A DNA stretch of 38,963 nucleotides, taken from NCBI GenBank assembly GCA_959596515.1, contig CAUFXR010000012.1, positions 1 to 38,963 of the forward strand, in the 5' to 3' direction. The notes under the pieces were generated by a model. It saw nothing but the letters and a program-made list of their open reading frames with translations, ran no database searches and was not told the origin of the DNA. A program made the position numbers and the translations under genes. Positions 7,908 to 15,223 of the stretch are shown here, in pieces. The stretch is from an uncultured Oscillospiraceae bacterium. Its GTDB lineage: Bacteria > Bacillota > Clostridia > Oscillospirales > Acutalibacteraceae. The number at the start of each line of letters is the position of its first letter. Position 1 is the stretch's first letter.

Positions 7908-8861
7908 TTATTTATCGAAAAACTTATCCCAAAAATCGTCATTGCTTTGGGAACGCCTGTATTGGCGGGATTGAGGCGGCTTTTGTGTTTGATTAGGACC
8001 TTCACCTTGCCGGGATGGGGAAGCGGGTTTAGACGATGTGCCTTTTTGTGAAGTTACTGCCTTCTTAGTGTAATGATAACCATCACCGTAAGCGGAGCTG
8101 GAGAAATCAGGGTGCTTTTTGGCCGGAACACCATTTTGCTGCGAAACGGCTTGCCGTTTTGCCGTTGCAGAATGCATTCTAGCTTTTTGTGCCGCCTGCG
8201 CTGCCGCTAGACGTTTTCTAGGGCAATTTTTGCTGAAAAAGTTAGCGTAAACTACGTAACTGATACCACAGACCGCTAAAAAGATGAAGCCAAGTCCTGT
8301 CCAAAGTATCCAACCGCCGTCGTTGGCGCCTGTATTATTAGTATTATCGGGATCATCCTTAAATACGAAGGTGCCGTTCTCTGTACCGGCAGCATTGGCG
8401 GAATTTATGTTTTCTAGCAGCTTGTCCCAGTTGTGGCTGGTAGTGCCGCTCGCACCGTCTGCTGAGGTTTCCGGAAGCAGAGAACCAGTAGCGGCACTGC
8501 CAGTGTATGCGCTGTTATCTTCGTAGCTGTAATCATAGCTGCTGCTGGGCTCCTCATAGACACTGCTGGGCTCCTCATAGACACTGCTGGGCTCCTCATA
8601 GACACTGCTGGGCTCCTCGTAGACACTGCTGGGCTCCTCGTAGACACTGCTGGGCTCCTCATAAACACTGCTGGTTCCACCTTGCTCGTCGTCAGAAGGA
8701 GCAGAAACGGATTCAGTTGGCACGAAACTGGAATCTTGTGATGCAACAGGATTATCAGGCTCGTCCGCAATCGTCGCTGGCTCCGCAAAAACAGGTATCG
8801 CTAATGTTACTATTATAATAGCCACCGTGATTAGTGTGGCAATCAAATGCTTTTTTTTCAT
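7908..8861 (-). CDS. secreted, membrane-anchored protein with SSVYEEP repeats
   Basis: The 317-residue product has a signal peptide (residues 1-26, KKKH then a hydrophobic core ending in PVFA) and an acidic Ser/Glu-rich outer region. Six perfect copies of SSVYEEP lie at residues 64-105, followed by SSSYDYSYED. One transmembrane helix lies at about 183-210 (WILWTGLGFIFLAVCGISYVVYANFF). The cytoplasmic tail is basic and Gln/Ser-rich. This is the layout of a bitopic surface protein, and no known catalytic domain is seen. A ribosome site AGGGGG precedes ATG 8861. I do not recognise a family; the repeated acidic tyrosine motif suggests an extended stalk or a binding surface, which is inference. 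Confidence 0.8.
   Translation of the reverse strand: MKKKHLIATLITVAIIIVTLAIPVFAEPATIADEPDNPVASQDSSFVPTESVSAPSDDEQGGTSSVYEEPSSVYEEPSSVYEEPSSVYEEPSSVYEEPSSVYEEPSSSYDYSYEDNSAYTGSAATGSLLPETSADGASGTTSHNWDKLLENINSANAAGTENGTFVFKDDPDNTNNTGANDGGWILWTGLGFIFLAVCGISYVVYANFFSKNCPRKRLAAAQAAQKARMHSATAKRQAVSQQNGVPAKKHPDFSSSAYGDGYHYTKKAVTSQKGTSSKPASPSRQGEGPNQTQKPPQSRQYRRSQSNDDFWDKFFDK
8547..8672 (-). repeat. six tandem 21-bp repeats encoding SSVYEEP
   Basis: The 21-bp unit (GGGCTCCTCATAGACACTGC plus one base on the plus strand) is repeated six times with only a synonymous A/G change (TCATAG versus TCGTAG) in some copies. The near identity points to recent expansion. Copy number changes of 21 bp keep the frame. 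Confidence 0.9.
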
Positions 8862-9070
8862 GATTATCCCCCTGGCTGATTAGAAAATTTCCAGTTAACA
8901 ATAAAGCAAGACTTTGCACAGACACAATCATATCATATTTTATTGGTGAATTACAACCATATCGCCAAAATAAATGGGATTTTTACATTCTTGATACAAT
9001 CACATATGAAAAATAGATATGGAAAAATTTAAAATAATAAAGTCGAAGTAAAAATATTATTTCAGAAAAA
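8862..9070. other. AT-rich intergenic region
   Basis: This stretch between the minus-strand repeat-protein gene and the tRNA promoter contains the ribosome site of the former (AGGGGGAT complement at about 8868-8875). No ORF or hairpin worth naming was seen. Confidence 0.5.
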
Positions 9071-9073
9071 GTG

Positions 9074-9102
9074 TTGAATCCCAATTCTTGTTGTGATATA
9101 AT
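9074..9102 (+). promoter_or_regulatory. tRNA-Arg promoter
   Basis: TTGAAT (9074-9079), a 17-base spacer and TATAAT (9097-9102) lie 55 bases before the tRNA 5' end. Confidence 0.75.
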
Positions 9103-9156
9103 ATAAGCCGTCTCAAAAGAGATATGTAATCCATATTTTCTTTTTCAGTAGTATAT

Positions 9157-9233
9157 CCGCCCGTGGCGAAGCTGGATATCGCAGCAGATTCCGATTCTGA
9201 AGGCCGGGGGTTCGAATCCCTCCGGGCGGGCCA
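9157..9233 (+). tRNA. tRNA-Arg, anticodon CCG
   Basis: The acceptor stem CCGCCCG (9157-9163) pairs with CGGGCGG (9223-9229), followed by discriminator G and an encoded CCA (9231-9233). The D stem is GCGA/TCGC, the anticodon loop TTCCGAT reads CCG (CGG codons), and the T arm is GGGGG-TTCGAAT-CCCTC. The first pair of the anticodon stem appears as G27-A43, a mismatch. The gene is followed by a terminator and then by the ICE-like block, so it is a candidate integration site. Confidence 0.93.
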
Positions 9234-9265
9234 TAATAGGAACATAAAAAAGATATGTTCCGCAT

Positions 9266-9292
9266 AAACCCCGATTTTATCGGGGTTTTTTG
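9266..9292 (+). terminator. terminator after tRNA-Arg
   Basis: AACCCCGAT (9267-9275) pairs with ATCGGGGTT (9279-9287), followed by a T run. Confidence 0.9.
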
Positions 9293-9395
9293 CTGTCCAA
9301 ACGCCGGGATTTCAAGACGCATATTCGTAGATATAAAACGGCTGTTTTTGCTTTGCGGATAGAATTGAACTCCCGTACAACAGAATAACTGCTTC

Positions 9396-9435
9396 AAACG
9401 GCAGACAAGTCGCTAAAAACTTGTCTGCCGTTTTT
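9396..9435 (+). terminator. first of two tandem hairpins ahead of the island
   Basis: AAACGGCAGACAAGT (9396-9410) pairs with ACTTGTCTGCCGTTT, then TT. It is a 15-bp stem with an eight-base loop, a strong rho-independent terminator shape. No gene ends just before it, so its source gene may have been lost. Confidence 0.8.
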
Positions 9436-9445
9436 GCGTTTCACC

Positions 9446-9479
9446 GCCCGAAGTTTTGCAAAAGACTTCGGGCTTTTTT
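9446..9479 (+). terminator. second tandem hairpin ahead of the island
   Basis: GCCCGAAGT (9446-9454) pairs with ACTTCGGGC (9465-9473), followed by six T. With the first hairpin it insulates the following gene block from tRNA transcription. Confidence 0.8.
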
Positions 9480-9505
9480 CATTTCACAAAAAAGGAGATG
9501 ACAGA

Positions 9506-10198
9506 ATGTACTTTACCGATACCCCTACCCTCAACAGTATTGAGGCGATCATGAAAAAACTGCCCTATGGTAGTCAGCGAGGCGGCGGTCGATTTCGCAG
9601 CCCATACAAATATACCAAGAAAGACTGCGATTGCAGACTTTGCCTTTACTACAGAAAAAGGACAGGCTGTACCTTAGCCCTTTGCCCCGTGTTGGATATT
9701 CGGCTTTCCTGCGGCGCTGCTTCCATTGGCGATGCGGTAAAAGCCATTTTCAAAGACGCCAAAAATGCAGCATTTCAAAAGCGCATATCTCAAAATTACA
9801 ATCGAAAGGATGATGTCCCTATGAATTTCCAAAGCAACCGGCACAAGCAGATCTTTGAAACTGAGCGATTAAATCTGCGAAAGCCAACCAAGAAAGCGGT
9901 CGCTGTGCTGTACCTGCTCACATCGGATAAGAACTTGTGGTTAAAAACCAAGCAGCACCTGTCGAGGGGCGGCAAAATAGATATCAAAGCAATCCACCTT
10001 GGAGATGTCTCCACGGACGGATATGCTCTATGGAAAGCAGCTAAAGAATTGCAGACCGGCGAGAAACAAATATCGCTGTGCGAACTGGCAGACAGCGATA
10101 TCATCTCCGACAACGCCTTCCGCCTGATTGTGCAGGCGGTAACCATCGCCCACTTTGGTGCGGCGGTATTGAATAACACGGAGGTGCGCCATGATTAA
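9506..10198 (+). CDS. ICE-type hypothetical protein with Cys-rich N-terminal region
   Basis: The 230-residue product starts at ATG 9506 (MYFTDTPTL) behind AAGGAG; the frame extends upstream but through the terminator hairpins. Residues about 38-60 hold a cysteine cluster (CDCRLCLYYRKRTGC, then CP) that looks like a small metal site. The C-terminal half (from about residue 125) is a separate compact domain with KKAVAVLYLLTSDKNLW and ALWKAAKELQTG. I do not recognise a named family. Genes of this type sit beside anti-restriction genes in gut Firmicute ICEs. It overlaps the next gene by eight bases, so translation is probably coupled. Confidence 0.75.
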   Translation: MYFTDTPTLNSIEAIMKKLPYGSQRGGGRFRSPYKYTKKDCDCRLCLYYRKRTGCTLALCPVLDIRLSCGAASIGDAVKAIFKDAKNAAFQKRISQNYNRKDDVPMNFQSNRHKQIFETERLNLRKPTKKAVAVLYLLTSDKNLWLKTKQHLSRGGKIDIKAIHLGDVSTDGYALWKAAKELQTGEKQISLCELADSDIISDNAFRLIVQAVTIAHFGAAVLNNTEVRHD

Positions 10199-11054
10199 TG
10201 CCTTGATTCAAAACGGAAATCAAACAGCCGTCTTGGAATTGCCGAATGATCCGTTTACACTGCAATACGATCTGTCGCAGATTAGTATTCGCAAACGATT
10301 GCAGGATATTTCCATTACAGACGATGAAGAAAGCGACATTCAGGTAAAGCTCTTTGCCGATTCGGATATCGGCAACAGCTTGGCGATGCTGTTCAAACCG
10401 TCCCACTCATTGGAGGACGCCAACCTGTGCGCCCACATGGTGGAGAACGCCAGACCGGAGCTTTTGGAAGAACTCGAACAGCATATTGTCCACGGTCAGT
10501 ACTACTCGCCGCAGGCAGTCATGGCGGATATCAAAGCCATGACCGAGGGAGTGATTGGCGTAACCGTGAACTACTACTGTCCCATCCAAATCCACATGAC
10601 GGATAAGGAATACGGAGATTGGTTGGAGGTGGACAACGGTTACGGCATTGCCAACGAAGATGCGATTCGTGAGTTTGTAAAGCACGAACAGGATTGCGAT
10701 CTGCACAATATGGCGGATTATTTCGATGGCAGCACGGGAGCAAGAGCAAAGCTCATCTCTGCCGATTGGGATGTACAGGAAGTTGACGGCGAGCTGTACG
10801 GTGTGATCCGCACAGGACTTCGGGAACCCTTCTCCCACGAAGAAGAACAGGAGTGGATTGACGAATTGATCGGTCAGGCAGCGGACGGCTTCGGAGAAGG
10901 GCAGGAACAGCGTGAAATCAAAACCGATGACGGAGATATTTATATATCCTTTTGGCACAGCGGCGATGATTATTTCATGGAAAACGAAACCGACTTTGGT
11001 ATGCGAATTGCCGGAGAACAAGACTTCGGAAATCAGCAGATGGGAGTGATGTAA
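10191..11054 (+). CDS. acidic ArdA-like ICE protein
   Basis: The 287-residue product is strongly acidic, with patches such as DDEESD and HEEEQEWIDEL. The N-terminal part has a LELPNDPFTLQYDL start and a SLEDANLCAHMVENARPEL segment. These resemble the layout of long ArdA-type antirestriction proteins of gut elements, a distant likeness judged by eye. ArdA proteins mimic DNA and inhibit type I restriction enzymes. Residues about 17-236 are duplicated inside the chimeric ORF at 17097-18830, with roughly 75-80% protein identity by eye. It sits between a Cys-rich ICE protein and DUF4314, with two orphan methyltransferases downstream, which fits an anti-restriction role. That role is inference. Confidence 0.65.
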   Translation: MINALIQNGNQTAVLELPNDPFTLQYDLSQISIRKRLQDISITDDEESDIQVKLFADSDIGNSLAMLFKPSHSLEDANLCAHMVENARPELLEELEQHIVHGQYYSPQAVMADIKAMTEGVIGVTVNYYCPIQIHMTDKEYGDWLEVDNGYGIANEDAIREFVKHEQDCDLHNMADYFDGSTGARAKLISADWDVQEVDGELYGVIRTGLREPFSHEEEQEWIDELIGQAADGFGEGQEQREIKTDDGDIYISFWHSGDDYFMENETDFGMRIAGEQDFGNQQMGVM

Positions 11055-11057
11055 AAT

Positions 11058-11399
11058 ATGGCCTTGCTCTTCTCGGCAGTAACAGCCACCTCGGATACCG
11101 ACCAAACAGAATTCCTTGTTTCGGGCAGACCGAGCAATCGTTCCGATTTGGAGTGCTGGACTGCATTTGATAACCTATTAAGCCGAGTAGATACGGAACA
11201 GGACATTCAAATCCATGTGGCCGCTTGTCTCTACGGTGAAGGTGAGGTGTTCGATGCCACACCCGAAGAAGTGGCATATTTAACCCAAAGAGCAAAAAAA
11301 GACGAACACTTTTTCTACGATCACTGTGCAGACGCCGGACACAGCGATTTTACAATTCATGTAGCACCCGGCGAATTATTCAGAATGGAGATGGAATGA
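11058..11399 (+). CDS. small acidic ICE hypothetical protein
   Basis: The 113-residue, acidic, soluble product starts four bases after the preceding stop and ends two bases before the next ATG, so it is tightly embedded in the operon. It has no signal peptide or membrane segment. A Tyr-Asp-His-Cys stretch and an Asp/His-rich C-terminal end (HCADAGHSDFTIHV) are visible. I do not recognise a family. Its position and acidity are compatible with an accessory anti-restriction or DNA-processing role, but nothing shows it. Confidence 0.65.
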   Translation: MALLFSAVTATSDTDQTEFLVSGRPSNRSDLECWTAFDNLLSRVDTEQDIQIHVAACLYGEGEVFDATPEEVAYLTQRAKKDEHFFYDHCADAGHSDFTIHVAPGELFRMEME

Positions 11400-11400
11400 G

Positions 11401-11694
11401 ATGAACAGATTTGAAGCCGAAAGGCGTTTCGTGCAGCGCATGAAAGACAACTATCCGCCCGGTACACGCATTATGCTTTTGCAAATGGGCGATGATCCCC
11501 GCCCCATCGAACCAAACACGAAAGGTACGGTTCAAACGATAGATGATATAGGAACACTACACTGTGCTTTTGATAACGGCAGACAGCTTGGCATCGTCCC
11601 CGGCGAGGACAGTTTCCGAAAATTAACTGCCGAGGAATTGGAAGAAGAACAGGAAATGACCGAATCGGAAGACTTCGGGATAAAAATGCAGTAA
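11401..11694 (+). CDS. DUF4314 domain protein
   Basis: The 97-residue protein matches DUF4314 in layout: a basic N-terminal helix, YPPGTRIMLLQMGDDP, GTVQTIDDIGTLHCAFDNG and LGIVPGEDSF. This is a small beta-barrel fold found almost only in ICEs and phages of Firmicutes and Actinobacteria. The C-terminal end is acidic. The function is unknown. It sits directly ahead of the cytosine methyltransferase in the same operon. Confidence 0.87.
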   Translation: MNRFEAERRFVQRMKDNYPPGTRIMLLQMGDDPRPIEPNTKGTVQTIDDIGTLHCAFDNGRQLGIVPGEDSFRKLTAEELEEEQEMTESEDFGIKMQ

Positions 11695-11716
11695 GGAAAG
11701 GATGATGCGAAAATAA

Positions 11717-11731
11717 AGGGCAAGATGCCCT
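11717..11731 (+). promoter_or_regulatory. hairpin abutting the methyltransferase start codon
   Basis: AGGGC (11717-11721), AAGAT and GCCCT (11727-11731) form a five-bp stem ending exactly one base before ATG 11732. It includes the only purine-rich ribosome-binding candidate (AAAGGG). Folding would hide that site, so it may limit translation. Confidence 0.4.
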
Positions 11732-12853
11732 ATGACAATCAAATTTTTTGATATGTTTGCAGGAATCGGCGGTTTCCGTTCAGGACTTGAAGCGGTCGGC
11801 GGATTTGAATGCATCGGTCACTGTGAAATCGATAAATATGCGAATCAGGCGTACAACGCTATTTACGAGCCGAAAGGAGAACTGTATTTTGAAGATGCAA
11901 GAACAATCAACCCCGATGCCCTGCCCGATATCGATCTCATCTGTGCAGGCTTTCCATGCCAAAGCTTCTCGGTTGCCGGAAAACGACTCGGATTTGCAGA
12001 TGATACAAGAGGAACTCTCTTCTTTGAAGTTGCCCGAATCGCTGAAACGAAACGGCCTGCATATCTTCTCTTGGAAAATGTTCCCGGTTTGCTATCGCAT
12101 GACGGCGGCAGGACATTTGATACCATCCTCTCCACGCTTGTTGAATTGGGGTATGGTGTTGAATGGTGTGTGCATAACAGCGCAAATTTCGGCGTCCCAC
12201 AACAACGCAGACGGCTGTACATTGTCGCAAGTCTTGGAGGACGAAGTACCGGACGGATATTTCCTCTCGACTGCGGCGATGCGGAAAATCTTAAGCAACT
12301 TATCCCCGGACCACAAGGGCAAAGAGTCTACGGAACAGATGGAGTAGCTTGTACGCAGTGTGCAGGCTCAGGCGGTTGGGGCGGTAAAACAGGATTGTAT
12401 TTTATAGATATGAATGCCGATCCCGTTATCACCGATACTGCCCGATGCATTACAGCAAGGCAGGACAGCGGAGTCAGCAATCACAGAGGCGAGCATTCGG
12501 CCGTGCTTGTTACAGATGAGCCGAGGGCAATCCTCACACCCGACAGAGAGAAAGTCCGGCAGCAAGGCAGACGCATCAAAGAGCCGAATGAGCCTATGTT
12601 CACGATTACGGCACAGGACAGACACGGTGTCTGGCATAAAGGCAGAATTCGAAAGCTCATGCCGATTGAGTGCTGGCGGTTACAGGGCTTTACCGATGAA
12701 CAATTTTACAAGGCACAAGCCACAGGTCTCAAGGACGGCCGGCTGTATAAGATGGCGGGTAATGCGGTGAGCGTTCCCGTCATTTCTGCTATCGGGAAGA
12801 AAATAAAGGAAAACTTTCAGAAAGGCGATGAAACAGAATGCCAAATCATGTAG
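11732..12853 (+). CDS. dcm: orphan DNA (cytosine-5-)-methyltransferase
   Basis: The 373-residue enzyme transfers a methyl group from SAM to carbon 5 of cytosine in a specific DNA sequence. Motif I FDMFAGIGGF is at the N-terminus, motif IV GFPCQSF carries the nucleophile Cys76, motif VI ENVPG is at 115-119, motif VIII QQRRRLYIV at about 158-166, and motif X KMAGNAVSVPVI near the C-terminus. The target recognition region lies between about 190 and 310. No restriction endonuclease gene is adjacent, so it is an orphan, as usual for ICE methylases that protect transferred DNA. It overlaps the next gene by 16 bases. The recognition site is not predictable here. Confidence 0.95.
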   Translation: MTIKFFDMFAGIGGFRSGLEAVGGFECIGHCEIDKYANQAYNAIYEPKGELYFEDARTINPDALPDIDLICAGFPCQSFSVAGKRLGFADDTRGTLFFEVARIAETKRPAYLLLENVPGLLSHDGGRTFDTILSTLVELGYGVEWCVHNSANFGVPQQRRRLYIVASLGGRSTGRIFPLDCGDAENLKQLIPGPQGQRVYGTDGVACTQCAGSGGWGGKTGLYFIDMNADPVITDTARCITARQDSGVSNHRGEHSAVLVTDEPRAILTPDREKVRQQGRRIKEPNEPMFTITAQDRHGVWHKGRIRKLMPIECWRLQGFTDEQFYKAQATGLKDGRLYKMAGNAVSVPVISAIGKKIKENFQKGDETECQIM

Positions 12854-13884
12854 AAAACATCATTACTCTACAGGGTGATGAAAAGAAAATCCGTGAAATG
12901 CTTGAAGCAGTCAAAAATGACGATTTAGGCATCGGAACGATTGATTTTAATAAGATTACAGGAATGCCTGAGCGTTTGAATATCGAGGCAGGCAGCCGTA
13001 CAGATAAAGGCTTGGAGTTTTATAAAGGTTTTATCGAAGTCTATACGCTTGGCGGCACCATGAATATGGAAAAGCTCCGCAACATTCCTGTGAAAAGTGA
13101 AGAAATCTTCCTGCGTCAGCGGACAGATATTCCCCGAGATGAATGGGAGCTTGGGAAAGCCGCATGGCAAAATATCCGTGACTTCGGCGCTCCTACTTGG
13201 TATGAGTGGTGTATTAAAAATTGGGGAACTAAATGGAACGCATACGGCTATGACGAAAGCAGAGATTACAGCAGCGGAAACAACATTTGGTTTCAGAGCG
13301 CTTGGGATGCACCTCACCCTGTCATTGAAAAATTAGCCGCAAGGTTTCCCGAAATCACCTTTGAGCATGAATGGGCAGACGAGGACATCGGGCAAAATTG
13401 TGGTAGACGCATTTATCAAGATGGAGAAATCATTGACGGGTATGTCCCCGAAACACAAAAAGACGCCATTGAATTCGCCTGCCGGATATGGGACTATGAT
13501 CCGCTGGATTTGGATTTATGCCTGAACGCAGCCGGTACAAAATATATCTGTGTGGAAAACGAGGAATACCAGCAGATTGAACTGCTCGGTAAGCCCGCCT
13601 TGTTTACTAATGATAGGCTGACAGATGCGGATATCCCCCAAGGTTTATACTGTTATCACCTGCGGCATAGTGATGACGGCGGCCGCTTCTGCCCTGTCGA
13701 GCCAAAGGTTGGCGTCAATCATGGCGGCAGCGTCATCACAAAAGAGCCGATTGACTTCGGCAAACAAGGATATATCTCTTTTACAGAAGATACCGAGCCG
13801 AACTTTGCCGGCGAGGAACAAACTCTTGGAGAATTTCTAAAATCTGACGCTCCGCAGGAAAGCGAGGTGATGAAGCTATGCTGA
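12838..13884 (+). CDS. YubB ferredoxin-like / LPD28 domain protein
   Basis: The 348-residue protein opens with MPNHVENIITLQGDE, the start of the Api92/YubB ferredoxin-like domain, whose core (GAPTWYEWCIKNWGTKWNAY ... FQSAWDAPHPVIEKLAARFP) is easily recognised over residues 1-190. The C-terminal about 120 residues (LYCYHLRHSDDGGRFCPVEP, VGVNHGGSVI) fit the large polyvalent-protein-associated domain LPD28. Such domains occur in phage and ICE proteins thought to help DNA establish in a new host. The biochemical activity is unknown. It overlaps the methylase gene at the start and the small DUF3789 gene at the end. Confidence 0.85.
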   Translation: MPNHVENIITLQGDEKKIREMLEAVKNDDLGIGTIDFNKITGMPERLNIEAGSRTDKGLEFYKGFIEVYTLGGTMNMEKLRNIPVKSEEIFLRQRTDIPRDEWELGKAAWQNIRDFGAPTWYEWCIKNWGTKWNAYGYDESRDYSSGNNIWFQSAWDAPHPVIEKLAARFPEITFEHEWADEDIGQNCGRRIYQDGEIIDGYVPETQKDAIEFACRIWDYDPLDLDLCLNAAGTKYICVENEEYQQIELLGKPALFTNDRLTDADIPQGLYCYHLRHSDDGGRFCPVEPKVGVNHGGSVITKEPIDFGKQGYISFTEDTEPNFAGEEQTLGEFLKSDAPQESEVMKLC

Positions 13885-14015
13885 ACTTTTTGATCGGACT
13901 GCTGCTCGGCGGCTGTATCGCCTGTGCAGTTCTGTGCTGTGTGCAGGTAAACCGCATCGGCTATTATGAGCAGGAAATCCGCAGACTCAAAGAAAAACTG
14001 AATAACAGAGATTAA
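13878..14015 (+). CDS. DUF3789-like small membrane protein
   Basis: This 45-residue ORF starts at ATG 13878, overlapping the preceding stop by seven bases, with GAGGTGATG as ribosome site. It begins MLNFLIGLLLGGCIACAVLC, a single glycine-rich membrane helix, followed by a short basic cytoplasmic tail (EIRRLKEKLNNRD). This is the pattern of DUF3789 proteins found in ICEs. The function is unknown. Confidence 0.75.
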   Translation: MLNFLIGLLLGGCIACAVLCCVQVNRIGYYEQEIRRLKEKLNNRD

Positions 14016-14028
14016 AAAGAGGTCGTTT

Positions 14029-14092
14029 TGCGTGTATGAAATTTCGTACATGGAAAACGGCTTCTTTTGTTTTCTGCGGTTTCATACACGCA
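14029..14092 (+). repeat. 13-bp perfect inverted repeat around the adenine methylase start region
   Basis: TGCGTGTATGAAA (14029-14041) and TTTCATACACGCA (14080-14092) are exact complements separated by 38 bases. They lie between DUF3789 and the Shine-Dalgarno of the adenine methylase. No T-tract follows, so it is not a standard terminator. It may be an operator or a leader hairpin. Confidence 0.75.
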
Positions 14093-14130
14093 GACGCCTC
14101 CGCAAAGGAGGTGATTCCATCAATAGCTTT

Positions 14131-14985
14131 ATGGCTTGGGTTGGCGGGAAGAAAGCCCTTCGGGACGAAATCCTCGCTCGGTTTCCCGTAGATTACAAGA
14201 GATATATCGAGGTGTTCGGCGGTGCAGGCTGGGTGCTGTTCCACAAACCGCCCAGAAATGATTTTGAAGTGTTCAATGATTTTAACGGAAACCTCGTCAA
14301 TCTGTATCGTTGTGTACGGGAGCAGCCGGAGAAGCTCTGCGGGGAGCTTCGGTATCTGCTCAACTCCCGCCTTGATTTTGAATATATGAAGCAGACGCTT
14401 CATTCGCAGGCGGTTTTACCCGATGTACGCAGAGCCGCCTATTACTATGCTCTCATTCGCTACAGCTACGCAGCCGGAACCTCCACCTTCGGCAGCCAGC
14501 CCCACGCCATGTGGAACAACTTCCCGCTGATAGAAGCGGCGGCTGGCAGATTGCAGAAGGTCATTGTGGAGAACAAGGACTGCATAAAGCTCATCAAGCA
14601 GTACGACAGGACGGAGAGCTTCTTCTACTGCGATCCACCGTACTATCAGGCAGATCAGTACTATGAGGCTGTGTCCGCCGATGGCTTTGACCATCAGGGG
14701 CTTGCCGAGGCGCTGTTTGCCATCAAGGGTAAATTTCTGCTGTCCTACAATGACTGCGAATATATCCGAGAGCTATATACCCGTCCCGGCATCGTGATCG
14801 AGGGAACGACAAGGCTCTCAAATATCGCACAGCGATACGACAACGGAAAGCAGTACCCTGAACTGCTGATCTCCAACTATGACACAACCGAACTTGCACG
14901 ATCTTCGGTGCAGCTCACATTGTTTGACGAGCTTGACACACAGGAAATCTTAAACGAAAGGATAATTTACAATGGAACGATATGA
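14131..14985 (+). CDS. orphan D12-class N6-adenine DNA methyltransferase
   Basis: This enzyme methylates adenine N6 in DNA. SAM-binding motif I is split over FMAWVGGKKALRDEIL and EVFGGAGWVLFH, and catalytic motif IV is DPPY in FFYCDPPYYQ (about 168-171). This is the Dam/D12 alpha arrangement. There is no restriction partner nearby. The start is uncertain: ATG 14131 is given here, but the perfect AGGAGG (14106-14111) lies 19 bases away from it and only seven bases from an in-frame ATC (14119, giving I-N-S-F-M). An upstream GTG at 14032 would put the inverted repeat inside the gene. The end overlaps the next gene by 14 bases. Confidence 0.92.
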   Translation: MAWVGGKKALRDEILARFPVDYKRYIEVFGGAGWVLFHKPPRNDFEVFNDFNGNLVNLYRCVREQPEKLCGELRYLLNSRLDFEYMKQTLHSQAVLPDVRRAAYYYALIRYSYAAGTSTFGSQPHAMWNNFPLIEAAAGRLQKVIVENKDCIKLIKQYDRTESFFYCDPPYYQADQYYEAVSADGFDHQGLAEALFAIKGKFLLSYNDCEYIRELYTRPGIVIEGTTRLSNIAQRYDNGKQYPELLISNYDTTELARSSVQLTLFDELDTQEILNERIIYNGTI

Positions 14986-15223
14986 ATTTGAAATGATCCC
15001 CGTGCCGACCGAGGTGCTGGTTGCTGCGGGCATTGTCCCCGGCGTAACCGTAGAAGCCTTTGCGGACGGCAGTCGCATTGTCATTCAGAAGGTGCCGGAG
15101 GATGATTTTTGCGAAACCTTCAACGAGGACTGCGAAGGATGCCCTTACTGCTGTCCTTGCTGTGGCGAATGCCTGAAAGAGCAGATGACCGAATGCTTCG
15201 GAGAGGATGGTGGAAATGAATAA
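14972..15223 (+). CDS. Cys-rich AbrB-like small protein
   Basis: The 83-residue product has an N-terminal half (IPVPTEVLVAAGIVPGVTVE, then DGSRIVIQKV) that matches the swapped-hairpin AbrB/MazE fold in pattern. The second half is a dense cysteine cluster (CEGCPYCCPCCGEC, with further Cys before and after), probably metal binding. It overlaps both neighbours (14 and 8 bases), and the gene behind it is a second AbrB-type protein. It could be a DNA-binding regulator of the element that senses metal or redox state, which is inference. Confidence 0.75.
   Translation: MERYEFEMIPVPTEVLVAAGIVPGVTVEAFADGSRIVIQKVPEDDFCETFNEDCEGCPYCCPCCGECLKEQMTECFGEDGGNE

Noticed and set aside
8547..8672. CRISPR-like repeat array
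   Set aside because: The units are directly contiguous with no spacers and encode a regular peptide.
8507..8818. Plus-strand ORF with RHCWAP repeats
   Set aside because: It is the antisense reading of the SSVYEEP repeats; the minus-strand gene has a signal peptide, membrane helix, ribosome site and terminator.
9057..9397. Minus-strand ORFs across the tRNA (for example PARRDSNPRPSESESAA)
   Set aside because: These are the common spurious translations of a tRNA gene on its opposite strand.
11732..14985. Restriction-modification system
   Set aside because: Two methyltransferases are present, but no endonuclease or specificity subunit gene is found between or beside them.
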